Shown here one piece after another: positions 1 through 8,988 of a stretch of 64,000 bases of DNA. Position numbers and translations under genes: made by a program. Each line of letters opens with the position of its first letter. Position 1 is the stretch's first letter. The notes beneath the pieces were generated by a model. The model had not been told where the DNA came from, did no database searches, and worked only from the letters and a program-made list of their open reading frames with translations. The stretch comes from Verrucomicrobiia bacterium (lineage in GTDB: Bacteria > Verrucomicrobiota > Verrucomicrobiia > Palsa-1439): positions 1-64,000 of the forward strand of contig DATLVI010000035.1 of assembly GCA_035577545.1 (NCBI GenBank), written 5' to 3'.

Positions 1-1665
1 GCGCGGCGCGTACTTGGAGAGTTCCGTGCGGTTGGTCTTGATCGTCTCTTCCATCTTATTGAGGATCAAGCCGCGCGCTTCGCGGGCCTGTTCAAAGGCT
101 TGCTTCGTCAACTCCAGGGTCAGGCCGTGGAGCTTGAGGTCGGTCTGGAAACCCGTGATGCCTTTGCGGGTGCCGGCGACCTTGAAATCCATGTCGCCGA
201 AATGATCTTCGGAACCCAGGATGTCGGTGAGCATGGCGGACTTGCCGGTCTTCTCATCCACGACGAGACCGATGGAGATGCCCGCGACGGGCGCTTTCAT
301 CGGTACGCCCGCATCGAGCAGGGAAAGAGTTGCACCGCAAACGCTCGCCATTGAGGTTGAGCCATTCGATTCCATAATCTCGGAGGTGACGCGGATGGTG
401 TACGGGAAATCCACTTCATCGGGGATCATCGGCTCGACGGAACGCTCGGCGAGCGCGCCATGGCCGATTTCGCGGCGACCCGGGGAACCGGTGCGCCCGG
501 TTTCACCAACGCTGAAAGGTGGGAAGTTGTAATGAAGGATGAACTTCTTTTCCGTCGGACCACCGGTCCAGGCGTCCATGTCCTGGGTGTCCGATTTCGA
601 GCCGAGGGTGGTCATGACCAGCGCCTGCGTTTCGCCGCGTTGAAAAATGGCGGAGCCGTGTGTGCGCGGGAGGATGCCGACTTCGGTGTAGAGCGGGCGC
701 AGGTCGCGGGAGCCGCGGCCATCAGGGCGCTTGTTGTCGTTGACGATGGAATTGCGGATGGCGTCGTTCTGAATCTTGTGGAACGACTCCTTGAGTTCGA
801 AGGGAGTGATGTCGGGGAACTTCTTCTTGAGGCCCTCGACCAACTTCTCCTTGCAAACATGTTCGGCGGCGTGACGGGCGAGTTTGCCGGGGGTGAGAAT
901 CGCGCCGAGGATTTCACTGCCGATGATTTCGCGGGCGGCAGCCTGGATTTCCGGGCTGACCGTGTACAACTTCACCTGGCGCTTGGGCTTGCCGGCCTTT
1001 TTCACGAGTTCGTTAATACCGGCGACAATCTTCTGGGCATGGGAATGGGCGAATTCGACCGCCTTCATCATGTCCGCTTCGGAAATTTCCTGGCCAGCGC
1101 CCTCGATCATGACGAGGTCTTTTTCATTGCCGACGTAGACGAGGTCGAGATCGCTGTCCTTGCGCTGTTCATGCGTCGGATTGACGATGAGTTCACCGCC
1201 GACGCGAGCGACGCGGACCGCGGCGATGGGGCCGTGCCACGGAATATCGGAAACGGCCAACGCTGCCGACGCGCCATTGATGGCGAGCATGTCGGGATCA
1301 TTCACGACATCCGCGCTGAGCAGGATGGCCATGATTTGCGTGTCGTTATAAAAGCCTTCGGGGAACAACGGGCGGCATGGACGGTCGATCATGCGGGCGG
1401 TGAGGATTTCCTTCTCGGTCGGGCGTCCTTCGCGCTTGAAGTAGCCGCCGGGGAATTTGCCTGCCGCCGCCGCTTTTTCGCGGTAATCGACGGTGAGCGG
1501 GAAGAAATCGAGTTCGTCGCGTGTGGAATTGCTGGCGACGGCGGTGACGATCAGGACGGTTTCGCCGTAGGTGACGACGGCGGCGCCGTCGGCCTGTTTG
1601 GCGAGTTTGCCGGTTTCAATGATGAGCTCTTTGTCCCCGACGGGGACGCGTACGGTATGGTGCAT
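1..1665 (-). CDS. pnp: Polynucleotide phosphorylase (3' part beyond window)
   Basis: Phosphorolytic 3'-to-5' exoribonuclease of mRNA decay, a cytoplasmic homotrimer. The protein opens at the ATG at 1665 with MHHTVRVPVGDKELIIETG and stays open for 555 codons to the window edge, ending in ELSKYAPR. Two RNase PH-like domains are visible, one N-terminal and one at roughly residues 300-545, joined by a helical linker. The second carries the catalytic stretch GSEDHFGDMDFK near residues 484-495, with the conserved Asp pair. Family members are about 700 residues, so the KH and S1 RNA-binding domains lie outside the window. It follows rpsO on the same strand, the classical rpsO-pnp order. Identity is secure; only the end is missing. 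Confidence 0.97.
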   Translation of the reverse strand, partial: MHHTVRVPVGDKELIIETGKLAKQADGAAVVTYGETVLIVTAVASNSTRDELDFFPLTVDYREKAAAAGKFPGGYFKREGRPTEKEILTARMIDRPCRPLFPEGFYNDTQIMAILLSADVVNDPDMLAINGASAALAVSDIPWHGPIAAVRVARVGGELIVNPTHEQRKDSDLDLVYVGNEKDLVMIEGAGQEISEADMMKAVEFAHSHAQKIVAGINELVKKAGKPKRQVKLYTVSPEIQAAAREIIGSEILGAILTPGKLARHAAEHVCKEKLVEGLKKKFPDITPFELKESFHKIQNDAIRNSIVNDNKRPDGRGSRDLRPLYTEVGILPRTHGSAIFQRGETQALVMTTLGSKSDTQDMDAWTGGPTEKKFILHYNFPPFSVGETGRTGSPGRREIGHGALAERSVEPMIPDEVDFPYTIRVTSEIMESNGSTSMASVCGATLSLLDAGVPMKAPVAGISIGLVVDEKTGKSAMLTDILGSEDHFGDMDFKVAGTRKGITGFQTDLKLHGLTLELTKQAFEQAREARGLILNKMEETIKTNRTELSKYAPR

Positions 1666-1714
1666 GCTTGGGCTTCGAACGCCCGGCAAGTGTCAGATTA
1701 ATGGAATGATGTCC

Positions 1715-1740
1715 GCCCGCGCCTCGCGGTGTAAGCGGGC
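1715..1740 (-). promoter_or_regulatory. Hairpin in the rpsO-pnp spacer
   Basis: A 6-bp GC stem (GCCCGC at 1715-1720 pairing with GCGGGC at 1735-1740) closes a 14-nt loop between the rpsO stop and the pnp start. In E. coli this spacer holds a processing hairpin used in pnp autoregulation. A similar role here is inference, because no T-run marks it as a terminator. Confidence 0.35.
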
Positions 1741-1784
1741 ATCAATCCATCAATCCTCCAACGCCTGCCGAGCCAATCGCCTTT

Positions 1785-2057
1785 CTACTTTCTGAGGTTG
1801 AGTTTCTTGATAAGTTCGGAGTAGCGCTTCGTATCGGTCGAGCCCAAATAATCGAGCAACCGCCGCCGCTGTCCTACCATCTTTAGCAGACCACGTCGCG
1901 AACTGTGGTCCTTCTTGTGCATCTTCAAATGTTCTGTCAACTCGTTGATGCGCGAGGTCAACAGGGCGACCTGCACGTCCGCCGAGCCCGTGTCTTTCGG
2001 GTGAAGCTGAAATTGTTTGGTGACTTCCGACTTTTTTGCTATGGCAATCGTTTCCAC
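1785..2057 (-). CDS. rpsO: 30S ribosomal protein S15
   Basis: Small-subunit protein that binds the central domain of 16S rRNA and forms bridges to 23S rRNA. The 90-residue product has the full S15 pattern: [19 protein letters not shown], then [21 protein letters not shown] and [20 protein letters not shown], with the conserved DTGS and HKKDHSSRR motifs. The start is a GTG at 2057, preceded by GAGAAAGG. It lies upstream of pnp on the same strand with a spacer of about 120 nt, a widely conserved pairing. Length and motifs are complete. Confidence 0.98.
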   Translation of the reverse strand: METIAIAKKSEVTKQFQLHPKDTGSADVQVALLTSRINELTEHLKMHKKDHSSRRGLLKMVGQRRRLLDYLGSTDTKRYSELIKKLNLRK

Positions 2058-2152
2058 TTGGTATTACGCCTTTCTCATTTGAACTCCGTCAGTTTAACGA
2101 CGCCGGGGAGGAGTGTAAAGCTCGTTTTTTGGGATACGCGCCAGCGACTATT

Positions 2153-5100
2153 TTACTCGCGATTGGACGTCGCTTCGATATTAACGCTGGCATCAATCAT
2201 TTGCGTGAGGGCCTGAATCCCTCGAGTTTGGGAAATGACCGCACTCGGTGACGGCGCGGACCCCTCCTGAGAATAGCGCTGATAGAAATCTTGATAATAC
2301 TGGTAGCGTTTCTGCAGAGGAGACTGCGGATGTTGTTTCTCATGTTGTTCCAAGACGGCTTTCGCGGCGGCCAAGGGATAAACGGAGTCGTGAGGCGGCG
2401 CCTGCAATTTACCGGCAGCAACCAAGGCTTCCGCAAGGGCGCGGAGGTTGACGATTTCGGACAGATCGGGCCGCTCGTGATGAAGCTGCGGGTCGAGCCG
2501 CAGGATGTTCAAGGAGGCCGCGTCACAGTCGGCGTGGGTAAGGTAAACATGGCTGCGCAGCTCTTCGATACGTTTCCAAGCATTGATGTAATCGGGATCG
2601 AGAGCCACCGCTTTGCGATAAGAAGCGAGTGCTTCCGGATAGCGACCCTGTTCTTCGCGCAAGTAGCCCAGCAGGTAATGGATTTGCGGCTTGGTGGGTT
2701 GTTGGGTGACCAATTTAACGAAAACCTTTTCCGCTATGCCTTGGGCACGTTGGCCCTCAAAAATGCGCTCGCAACCGAAGCAGTGGCTTTCCATGCGCCC
2801 AAAACTGGTAGGCATCAGTTCGTAAGCACGACGGTAGTGCTCCTCGGCAGCATCGTTTTGCCCAAGGTCGGCCAGTCGCAGGGCGGTACGCGACTGCACG
2901 CAATAGGCGTCCGCAAAATGGGTGAGGGCATCCTCATACATCGCCACCGCGCGCTTGAGGAGACCGGCCTCGTAATAATCATCGGCCTGTTCGGACAGGC
3001 GGATGGTCTTGACGGCCTCGCGGTAGGTGGTGGCTTGGGCCTTGTCACCGCGAGCCTCAAGGATATCGGCGAGTATGGCGTAAACCCGCATGCGGTCGCC
3101 ATGGGGTTCGTCGCCATCGGACGGATCAATGGCGATGGCCTGGCGGGCGGTCCGCTCGGCTTCTTCCAATTTGGCGGCACGCCGCAACAATTCCGCCTTC
3201 CAGATCAACGGCCGTTCTTCAAGTTGGTCGCGATGAAACAGTTCGTCGAGGCGGGGGATGAGGTTATCATCCCCAAGCGTAATGAGTAACTGATAAGCCG
3301 GGTCGTGGCCTCCCGACCTATCGAGGTAGGCGTCCAGGATCGCTCGGGCGTCGGCCTTATGGTCCGTGGTCGCCAGCGCAGAGGCTGCGACCACCGCCAG
3401 CGGTTCTTCATGTCGGTATGTCATCATGAGCAGTCCTGCCAGATCTTTCCGTCCCCACCAAGGAGCTTCATTCAGCAGAATCAACACATCCGCATCACGC
3501 CCCGCCTTGTGGTAGACGCCCGCCAACTCACCGAGGATCGAGCTCGCCTCGGTTGTGAATTCGCCGAACATCATCTCTCCCCGGGCGGCCTGCCGGGCTT
3601 CGTCATGCTTGACGGCATCGCGCAAGGCTGAGAGCAAAACGGCCTCGGCATCCGGGCCGCGATTGAGATCCAGCAGTGTCGCTGCGAGGCGGCTGCTATC
3701 ATAGATGCTTGGGCTGTTGACCGAGCTGGTGGCGGAATGCTGGCGCAATGCCAGCAATCCCTCTTCCACCCAGTCGTCGCGCTTGAGCAGGCGACCGAGT
3801 TTGGCGAGTCTTGTCGCGGCGTCGTTCTCCGTGCCGCGCTTTAGCTCCGCGAACGCCTTCGAGAGAGTTTCGGGACTTATGCCCGGCGTACTGGCGATGC
3901 CCTGGCTCTGTAACATCTGCAACATGGCGGCAGCCTCGGATCCCTTCGATTGGGGAGGTGCTGTGAGAAGCTTGCGGAGTTCCGCGACGCCTTCGTCGAC
4001 ACGATCTGCGGCCAACAGAGCATTGGCAAGATGCTTGCGAATGGTAAGCCGTTGCGACGGGGTTAAGTTGGGACGGTCGGCAGCCGTGCGTGTCAGGGCT
4101 AGCATCTCCTCTGTTTCACCAACACGAGCGGCGAGATTGATGTAATTGTCCCAAAACGGCAGTTCCGGGCGGTCGGTCAGCGCTTCGTGGAGAAAATCGT
4201 AGAGCTGGCGCGTGTGGCCCGCGCGGTCCAGGGCCTCGATTGCTTCGCTTGGAAGACTGACTTCTGACTGGTAGCGAGCAGTGACTGTCAGATCGAGTTT
4301 TTTCAGCAGGGCAGCGGCATCCTTGGATTTGCCGCCGGCAATGAGGCCGAGCAGGTAGAACATCTGTGCGTTACGCCGACTTTCATCCCGCGTGTTTTGC
4401 AATATGGCATGGGAGGAGAGTTGGCGAAGACGGGCGGCAATATCGGACGAGTCGCTATTGGTCGCCACAACGGATTCCTTGGGCTCCGCGAATTTTTTCT
4501 CCAAAGCCTCGTATAAAGGCCCCGCATCCAACGAGCAGACCAGCGGCCATTGAGCGAGCTTAAGTTGGTCAATCATTTCAAGCGCCAATCGTTGAGTGAG
4601 CGCACGGGTATCGTCGCCGACGCCGATGCTCAATTGCACGGGCGCCACCAAGGCTCGACGGATCAATTTTTCCGCGCGTTCTTTTCCGACGAGCGTGACG
4701 AGGTCGGGAACTTCCAGAGTTGGCGTGTACCTTTCCGCTTCTATGTCGGAATCGGCGGACTGCAAGGCTTGCGCGGTAGCCTCGCGACTCATCTGGTCAA
4801 TCTGCCTCTCGAAGCTTTTGACGAGTCGGTCCGGGTCATCGGAAGCGTTGTCGAGCGTCTCGGCGAAACTGGGGATTTGGTAGCTCAATTGCGCCAGGGA
4901 AGCATCTTTGCTTTTCGTGAGAATGGATTCAAAGGCCGTTAGGTCGTCGCGCTGGGCCTTCTGATTATTTGTCAACATGTGAACGAGAAGGCGCAGACAC
5001 AACTCACGAACGGCCATGGCGCCCTTTCCCTGGGGGCGCGATTCAACCGCAGTGGCCAGCGCATTCCAAGCGTTGGGCGACGGCAGGGTGGCGACGACGG

Positions 5101-5413
5101 CTTGAAATTGCAGCGGCTGCATAATGACTTCGCTATCGGTGGGGTCGATCGGTTTGGAGGCCAGTACGAAGTAACGGTCGACCAACGACAACCAGTGTTC
5201 CGCAGCATCCTGGGGAGCAACGTCGGGAGATGCCGTATGGGCTGACTTGAGATCGGCAAGAAGCCTATCGCGTTCACTGGTGGGAGTATTAGTTGGCGAA
5301 CCCGTGGTCTTGTTAGAAACCTCCTTGAGAACGGCGGCAGCACCCTGAAAGTCAACCGCCTTCGCTGTCACAGCAAGGATCGAAATCATGAAGCAGATGC
5401 GGATCGAGAACAT
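2153..5413 (-). CDS. Large secreted tetratricopeptide-repeat protein
   Basis: No enzymatic role is recognised. The 1,086-residue product is a string of helical hairpins, and canonical TPR units occur towards the C-terminus, for example YLREEQGRYPEALASYRKA and the AEEHYRRAYELMP stretch. The ATG at 5413 is chosen because GGAGGT sits six nt upstream and a signal-peptide-like N-terminus follows (MFSIRICFMISILAVTAKA). The frame stays open about 58 codons further upstream, but that extension looks unnatural. The protein probably acts as a periplasmic or surface scaffold. No partner can be named from the context: rpsO-pnp lies downstream and a divergent response regulator upstream. Confidence 0.75.
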   Translation of the reverse strand: MFSIRICFMISILAVTAKAVDFQGAAAVLKEVSNKTTGSPTNTPTSERDRLLADLKSAHTASPDVAPQDAAEHWLSLVDRYFVLASKPIDPTDSEVIMQPLQFQAVVATLPSPNAWNALATAVESRPQGKGAMAVRELCLRLLVHMLTNNQKAQRDDLTAFESILTKSKDASLAQLSYQIPSFAETLDNASDDPDRLVKSFERQIDQMSREATAQALQSADSDIEAERYTPTLEVPDLVTLVGKERAEKLIRRALVAPVQLSIGVGDDTRALTQRLALEMIDQLKLAQWPLVCSLDAGPLYEALEKKFAEPKESVVATNSDSSDIAARLRQLSSHAILQNTRDESRRNAQMFYLLGLIAGGKSKDAAALLKKLDLTVTARYQSEVSLPSEAIEALDRAGHTRQLYDFLHEALTDRPELPFWDNYINLAARVGETEEMLALTRTAADRPNLTPSQRLTIRKHLANALLAADRVDEGVAELRKLLTAPPQSKGSEAAAMLQMLQSQGIASTPGISPETLSKAFAELKRGTENDAATRLAKLGRLLKRDDWVEEGLLALRQHSATSSVNSPSIYDSSRLAATLLDLNRGPDAEAVLLSALRDAVKHDEARQAARGEMMFGEFTTEASSILGELAGVYHKAGRDADVLILLNEAPWWGRKDLAGLLMMTYRHEEPLAVVAASALATTDHKADARAILDAYLDRSGGHDPAYQLLITLGDDNLIPRLDELFHRDQLEERPLIWKAELLRRAAKLEEAERTARQAIAIDPSDGDEPHGDRMRVYAILADILEARGDKAQATTYREAVKTIRLSEQADDYYEAGLLKRAVAMYEDALTHFADAYCVQSRTALRLADLGQNDAAEEHYRRAYELMPTSFGRMESHCFGCERIFEGQRAQGIAEKVFVKLVTQQPTKPQIHYLLGYLREEQGRYPEALASYRKAVALDPDYINAWKRIEELRSHVYLTHADCDAASLNILRLDPQLHHERPDLSEIVNLRALAEALVAAGKLQAPPHDSVYPLAAAKAVLEQHEKQHPQSPLQKRYQYYQDFYQRYSQEGSAPSPSAVISQTRGIQALTQMIDASVNIEATSNRE

Positions 5414-5832
5414 GTGCCACCTCCGGAGGATAATTGTAAAGAAGCCAGCGAGCTGTTGACATAAAGAGGTCAGTCCGATTTTCATAATGAGTCGAGTGCG
5501 CGGCACGTTCGCCGCAACATCTTGTCCCGCTCCAATTGCATGCCGGTCTGGTAGATGCCCATAGCTCATGCCGACGCGTGTTGGCAAGATGAATTGTTTT
5601 GCGGGTCAGGCTGTGTACACCCCCGGTTTTGCGATGGAGCAACCGTAGGGAAAGGTGTTATCGCGGTTCCATTTACGGCGGGGTGTGCTGGCGTGATGGT
5701 CCACGTGAGGATTTCAACAGAACAACATTTGCTAACGTATTTTAGGGCAAGATGTTACGGACGTGCAGTTGGAATGCAACGTGCTGTTCTTACACTGACG
5801 ACACAGCCCAACAAACATTTTGGAAGGAAAGA
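5414..5832. other. Divergent intergenic region
   Basis: About 420 nt between the divergently transcribed TPR gene and the response-regulator gene. It must hold promoters for both. I see no coding sequence, repeat or known RNA in it, and cannot place a -10/-35 pair with conviction. Confidence 0.4.
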
Positions 5833-6351
5833 ATGCAAACGACAGCGAATTCCAATTACACCGTTCTGGTTGTTGACGACGACGTCGCTCTTGGCGACGT
5901 GTGGCGGGATGCATTGTCAGGCGCAGGCTTCAACGTTCTCACTTCCAGCAGTGGACCGAAGGGCCTGGATACGATTCGACATGTGGGCAAAGTCGATGTG
6001 GTCCTGCTCGACTACAATATGCCGTGGCTCGATGGTTCCCAGACGTTGGAGCATTTGAAAGATCAGTTTCCACATGTCAAAACGATCGGTGTCACCGGGG
6101 TCGACGCTTCACGGATTCCAGACACCTTCCGCAAAGGGGTAGAGCAACTGTTGCTTAAGCCGATCAAGATTAGCGATCTGGTGGGCTCGATTCACTCCGT
6201 GCTCGGCGTAGCGGTCGGATCTAAAACGGCCAAACGCGGGACGACATATTGGATACGGTTCGGCTTGTGGTACGCGTTATATGTTGGCTGCTGTTATGGG
6301 ATCCTCAGGTGGATCTACCAAATTGCGAACGAGACGATGCTTGCGCATTGA
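5833..6351 (+). CDS. Response-regulator receiver protein with C-terminal membrane segment
   Basis: The 172-residue protein has an N-terminal CheY-like receiver domain (about residues 9-125). The acidic cluster DDD is at 15-17, the phospho-acceptor D60 in LLDYNMP, the switch T88 in VTG and K109 in LLKP. After the receiver, where a DNA-binding output domain would usually sit, there is instead a short aromatic hydrophobic stretch (about residues 137-165, WIRFGLWYALYVGCCYGIL) that looks like one membrane segment. The start ATG at 5833 follows AAGGAAAG; upstream in-frame codons lack a ribosome site. No histidine kinase is adjacent. The domain call is firm; the membrane tail is predicted by eye. 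Confidence 0.85.
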   Translation: MQTTANSNYTVLVVDDDVALGDVWRDALSGAGFNVLTSSSGPKGLDTIRHVGKVDVVLLDYNMPWLDGSQTLEHLKDQFPHVKTIGVTGVDASRIPDTFRKGVEQLLLKPIKISDLVGSIHSVLGVAVGSKTAKRGTTYWIRFGLWYALYVGCCYGILRWIYQIANETMLAH

Positions 6352-6916
6352 TGTGAAGGAGCGGTCGAGTCGTTGCGATTGCTGAATCTTCAACATCGCC
6401 CTTTTCGCCACTTCTTCCGCAATTCTACCTTCAACAGCCCAATGTTTGTGCCTCCGTTAGAAAAGCTCCCAAAGCTTCCAAACCTTCCAAAGCCCACTCA
6501 CGTGATTCTGGATGTCGCGGTAGGATGATCGGATGGATTGTGAATTGAGTATTATGGCAAACGGCTGGACCGCCACTGTCAAAGCTTCCGCCTACACGAA
6601 ACCGTTTCGGTGGACAAGTCGGCGCGACACGCAGGGAGCCCCCTATACGTTTCTGCGAAACGAACCCATTTTTTTGGAGCACAGTTTCTGACCGAAGTGG
6701 AAGGAGGGCAGCGAGTTGGGTAGAAGAAAAGTGGATTTTTGAAATGGGTTCGTTTTGGAAAACGAACCCAAATTGAGGGGGTAAATGAGCCTCACTACGG
6801 TACACTTTCAACGATTTCGGAAGCTTTCTGCCCGCGCCAGTGCCCTGTACACGCATCATTTGACAATCGCGAGGTCGGGCGGTAGCATCCCGGGGCAGAG
6901 TCGCGAAGAAATGGTT
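6352..6916. other. Non-coding spacer with dispersed repeat
   Basis: About 565 nt between the response regulator and tRNA-Ala without a convincing gene. It contains one copy of the ~100-bp inverted-ended element (6655-6756) and an overlapping GGGTTCGTTTT/AAAACGAACCC hairpin at 6746-6769. The rest looks like low-constraint sequence. Confidence 0.6.
6655..6756 (+). repeat. Dispersed ~100-bp element, copy 1
   Basis: Begins GCGAAACGAACCCA and ends AAATGGGTTCGTTTT, so the ends are imperfect inverted repeats. The leading block is preceded by CGTTTCT, as in copy 3. The interior differs from the other two copies although the total length is the same. A second short inverted repeat follows directly at 6746-6769. 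It lies in a non-coding spacer. Confidence 0.7.
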
Positions 6917-6992
6917 GGGGACGTAGCTCAGCTGGTAGAGCGCCGCAATGGCATTGCGGAGGCCACGGGTTCAACTCCCGTCGTCTCCACCA
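6917..6992 (+). tRNA. tRNA-Ala (anticodon GGC)
   Basis: A complete cloverleaf: acceptor GGGGACG/CGTCTCC, D-arm GCTC..GAGC with AGCTGGTAG in the loop, anticodon arm CCGCA-ATGGCAT-TGCGG giving anticodon GGC, five-nt variable loop, and T-arm ACGGG-TTCAACT-CCCGT. The discriminator A is followed by an encoded CCA (ACCA). It reads alanine GCC/GCU codons. Confidence 0.97.
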
Positions 6993-7024
6993 ACCCGCTT
7001 TTTGTCGGTTTGCGGCAGGTCTCC

Positions 7025-7043
7025 AAAAGCCTTGCTTTTTTTT
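7025..7043 (+). terminator. Possible terminator after tRNA-Ala
   Basis: AAAAGC-CTT-GCTTTT forms a short stem and is followed by four more T residues. It is positioned 33 nt after the tRNA and before typA. The stem is AT-rich and weak, so this is tentative. Confidence 0.35.
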
Positions 7044-7103
7044 CTAATTCCACTACATTGACGCGCCTTCTGAGGCGTAAGTGCTCTCCTCGGACGTAAA
7101 GAC

Positions 7104-8936
7104 ATGAACAGCAACATTCGGAATATCGGTATTATTGCGCACGTTGACCACGGCAAGACGACGCTGGTGGACAAGCTGTTGCGCGAGGGTGGGGTGTATC
7201 GCGCCAACCAGGCCATGGAAGAGCGCGCGATGGATTCGATGGACCTTGAGAAAGAGAAGGGCATCACCATCAGGGCCAAGAACGCCTCCGTTCATTGGGG
7301 CGGGCATACCATTAATATCGTGGACACGCCCGGCCACGCGGATTTCGGCGGGGAAGTGGAACGCATTCTCGGCATGGTGGACGGCGTGTTGCTGCTGGTG
7401 GACGCGTTTGATGGTCCCCAGGCGCAGACGCGGTTTGTATTGAAGAAGGCGTTGAGCCACGGCTTGAAGGTCATCGTGGTCATCAACAAGATCGATCGCG
7501 AACACGCCGACCCGCACAAGATGCACGACAAGGTGCTGGAGCTTTTGCTGGAGTTAAACGCCACCGAAGAACAATTCAATGCGCCGTTCATTTACGCCAG
7601 CGCCCGCGACGGGTACGCCGTACTGAAGATTGGCGATCCGATCACCAATGGCATGACGCCGTTGTTTGAAACCATTTTGAAACATATCCCGGCCCCGACA
7701 GCCGATATCAAGGCACCGTTCCAGATGCTCATCAGCAATCTCGATTGGAGCGATTACGTGGGCCGTATTGCCATTGGCAAGATCACCGGTGGTACCGTCA
7801 AGGTCGGCGATTCCATCGTGTGCATTCACAAGGACGGCAAACGCGAACGCGCCGCCGTAACGAAGGTCTGGGAATTCAGCGGCCTCAAGTCCGGCGAGAT
7901 CGTCAACGGCGAGGCAGGCAATATCGTCGGCATCTCGGGTTTCGAGGAACTCGCGATCGGCGAAACGCTGTGCGATAGCGAGGAACGCGAGCCGGTGCCG
8001 TGGACCGAACTCGATCCGCCGACGATCCAAATGCAATTTGCCGTCAATGATGGCCCCCTCGCGGGCAAGGACGGAAAATTCGTCACCGCCCGCCATATTC
8101 GCGAGCGTCTCTACAAGGAGATCCGCACGAACATTTCGTTGATCGTTCGAGACACCGAGGCGGCGTACATTTTTCTGGTCAGCGCCCGTGGCGAAATGCA
8201 GATCGCGGTGCTCGTCGAGCAAATGCGCCGTGAAGGGTATGAAGTGCTCGTCTCGCGTCCCGAAGTAATTCTAAAGAAAGATTCCTCGGGCCGCACGCTC
8301 GAACCGTTCGAGACCTTGTGGGCGGAAGTGCCGGCTGAGTGTCTCGGCGACGTGATGCAAAACCTGGCCGGCCGCAAGGCGCAGATCACGAACATGCAGC
8401 ACCATGCGCACGGCGTGAGCCTGGAGTGCACCATCCCGACGCGCGGTCTCATCGGTTTGGAGACAGACCTGACCAATCTCACCAATGGCCGCGGCGTGAT
8501 CAGCCATATGTTCAAGAGTTACGAACCTTTCAGCGGCGAGATCACCACGCGACTCACCGGCACGCTGGTTTCAATGGAAACCGGCATCGCCACGGCCTGG
8601 GCGCTCAATAACATCCAGGAGCGTGGTCGTCTCTTCGTCGGACCGCAGGAAGAGGTTTACGCCGGTATGATCATCGGGGAGAACCCCCGTGCAGAAGACA
8701 TGCCCGTCAATCCGACCAAGACCAAGCATTTGACGAACATGCGCAGCCAGGGTGACGGCAAAGGGATTCAATTGGAACCCGCGCTGAAGATGAGCCTCGA
8801 ACGTGCGATCGAGTACATCGCCGCTGACGAATACGTTGAAGCCACGCCGAAGAATCTTCGTTTGCGCAAGAAGATCCTGAACGCAACGCAACGCAAACGC
8901 TCCGCGCAATCGCAGTCCGCCGAAGCGCTGGCGTAA
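7104..8936 (+). CDS. typA: Translational GTPase TypA/BipA
   Basis: Ribosome-associated GTPase of the EF-G family, involved in 50S assembly and stress adaptation. The G-domain motifs are intact: AHVDHGKT at 12-19, GITIRAK switch at 52-58, DTPGH at 73-77 and NKID at 127-130. The C-terminal half has the BipA-specific features, such as ARGEMQIAVLVEQMRREGYE and the GQGxG-like region ending near MRSQGDGKGIQLEP. At 610 residues it has the usual family length. The ATG at 7104 starts directly with the conserved beta-strand (IRNIGIIAHVDHG). The next gene begins within about 50 nt on the same strand. Confidence 0.97.
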   Translation: MNSNIRNIGIIAHVDHGKTTLVDKLLREGGVYRANQAMEERAMDSMDLEKEKGITIRAKNASVHWGGHTINIVDTPGHADFGGEVERILGMVDGVLLLVDAFDGPQAQTRFVLKKALSHGLKVIVVINKIDREHADPHKMHDKVLELLLELNATEEQFNAPFIYASARDGYAVLKIGDPITNGMTPLFETILKHIPAPTADIKAPFQMLISNLDWSDYVGRIAIGKITGGTVKVGDSIVCIHKDGKRERAAVTKVWEFSGLKSGEIVNGEAGNIVGISGFEELAIGETLCDSEEREPVPWTELDPPTIQMQFAVNDGPLAGKDGKFVTARHIRERLYKEIRTNISLIVRDTEAAYIFLVSARGEMQIAVLVEQMRREGYEVLVSRPEVILKKDSSGRTLEPFETLWAEVPAECLGDVMQNLAGRKAQITNMQHHAHGVSLECTIPTRGLIGLETDLTNLTNGRGVISHMFKSYEPFSGEITTRLTGTLVSMETGIATAWALNNIQERGRLFVGPQEEVYAGMIIGENPRAEDMPVNPTKTKHLTNMRSQGDGKGIQLEPALKMSLERAIEYIAADEYVEATPKNLRLRKKILNATQRKRSAQSQSAEALA

Positions 8937-8988
8937 GCAGGCGCGGTTGGCGTTGTGTGAATCGACGCGCAAACAAAGGACCAGCCAG

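Noticed and set aside
460-1701. 413-residue plus-strand reading frame
   Set aside because: It is the antisense shadow of pnp, whose minus-strand product has unmistakable RNase PH motifs.
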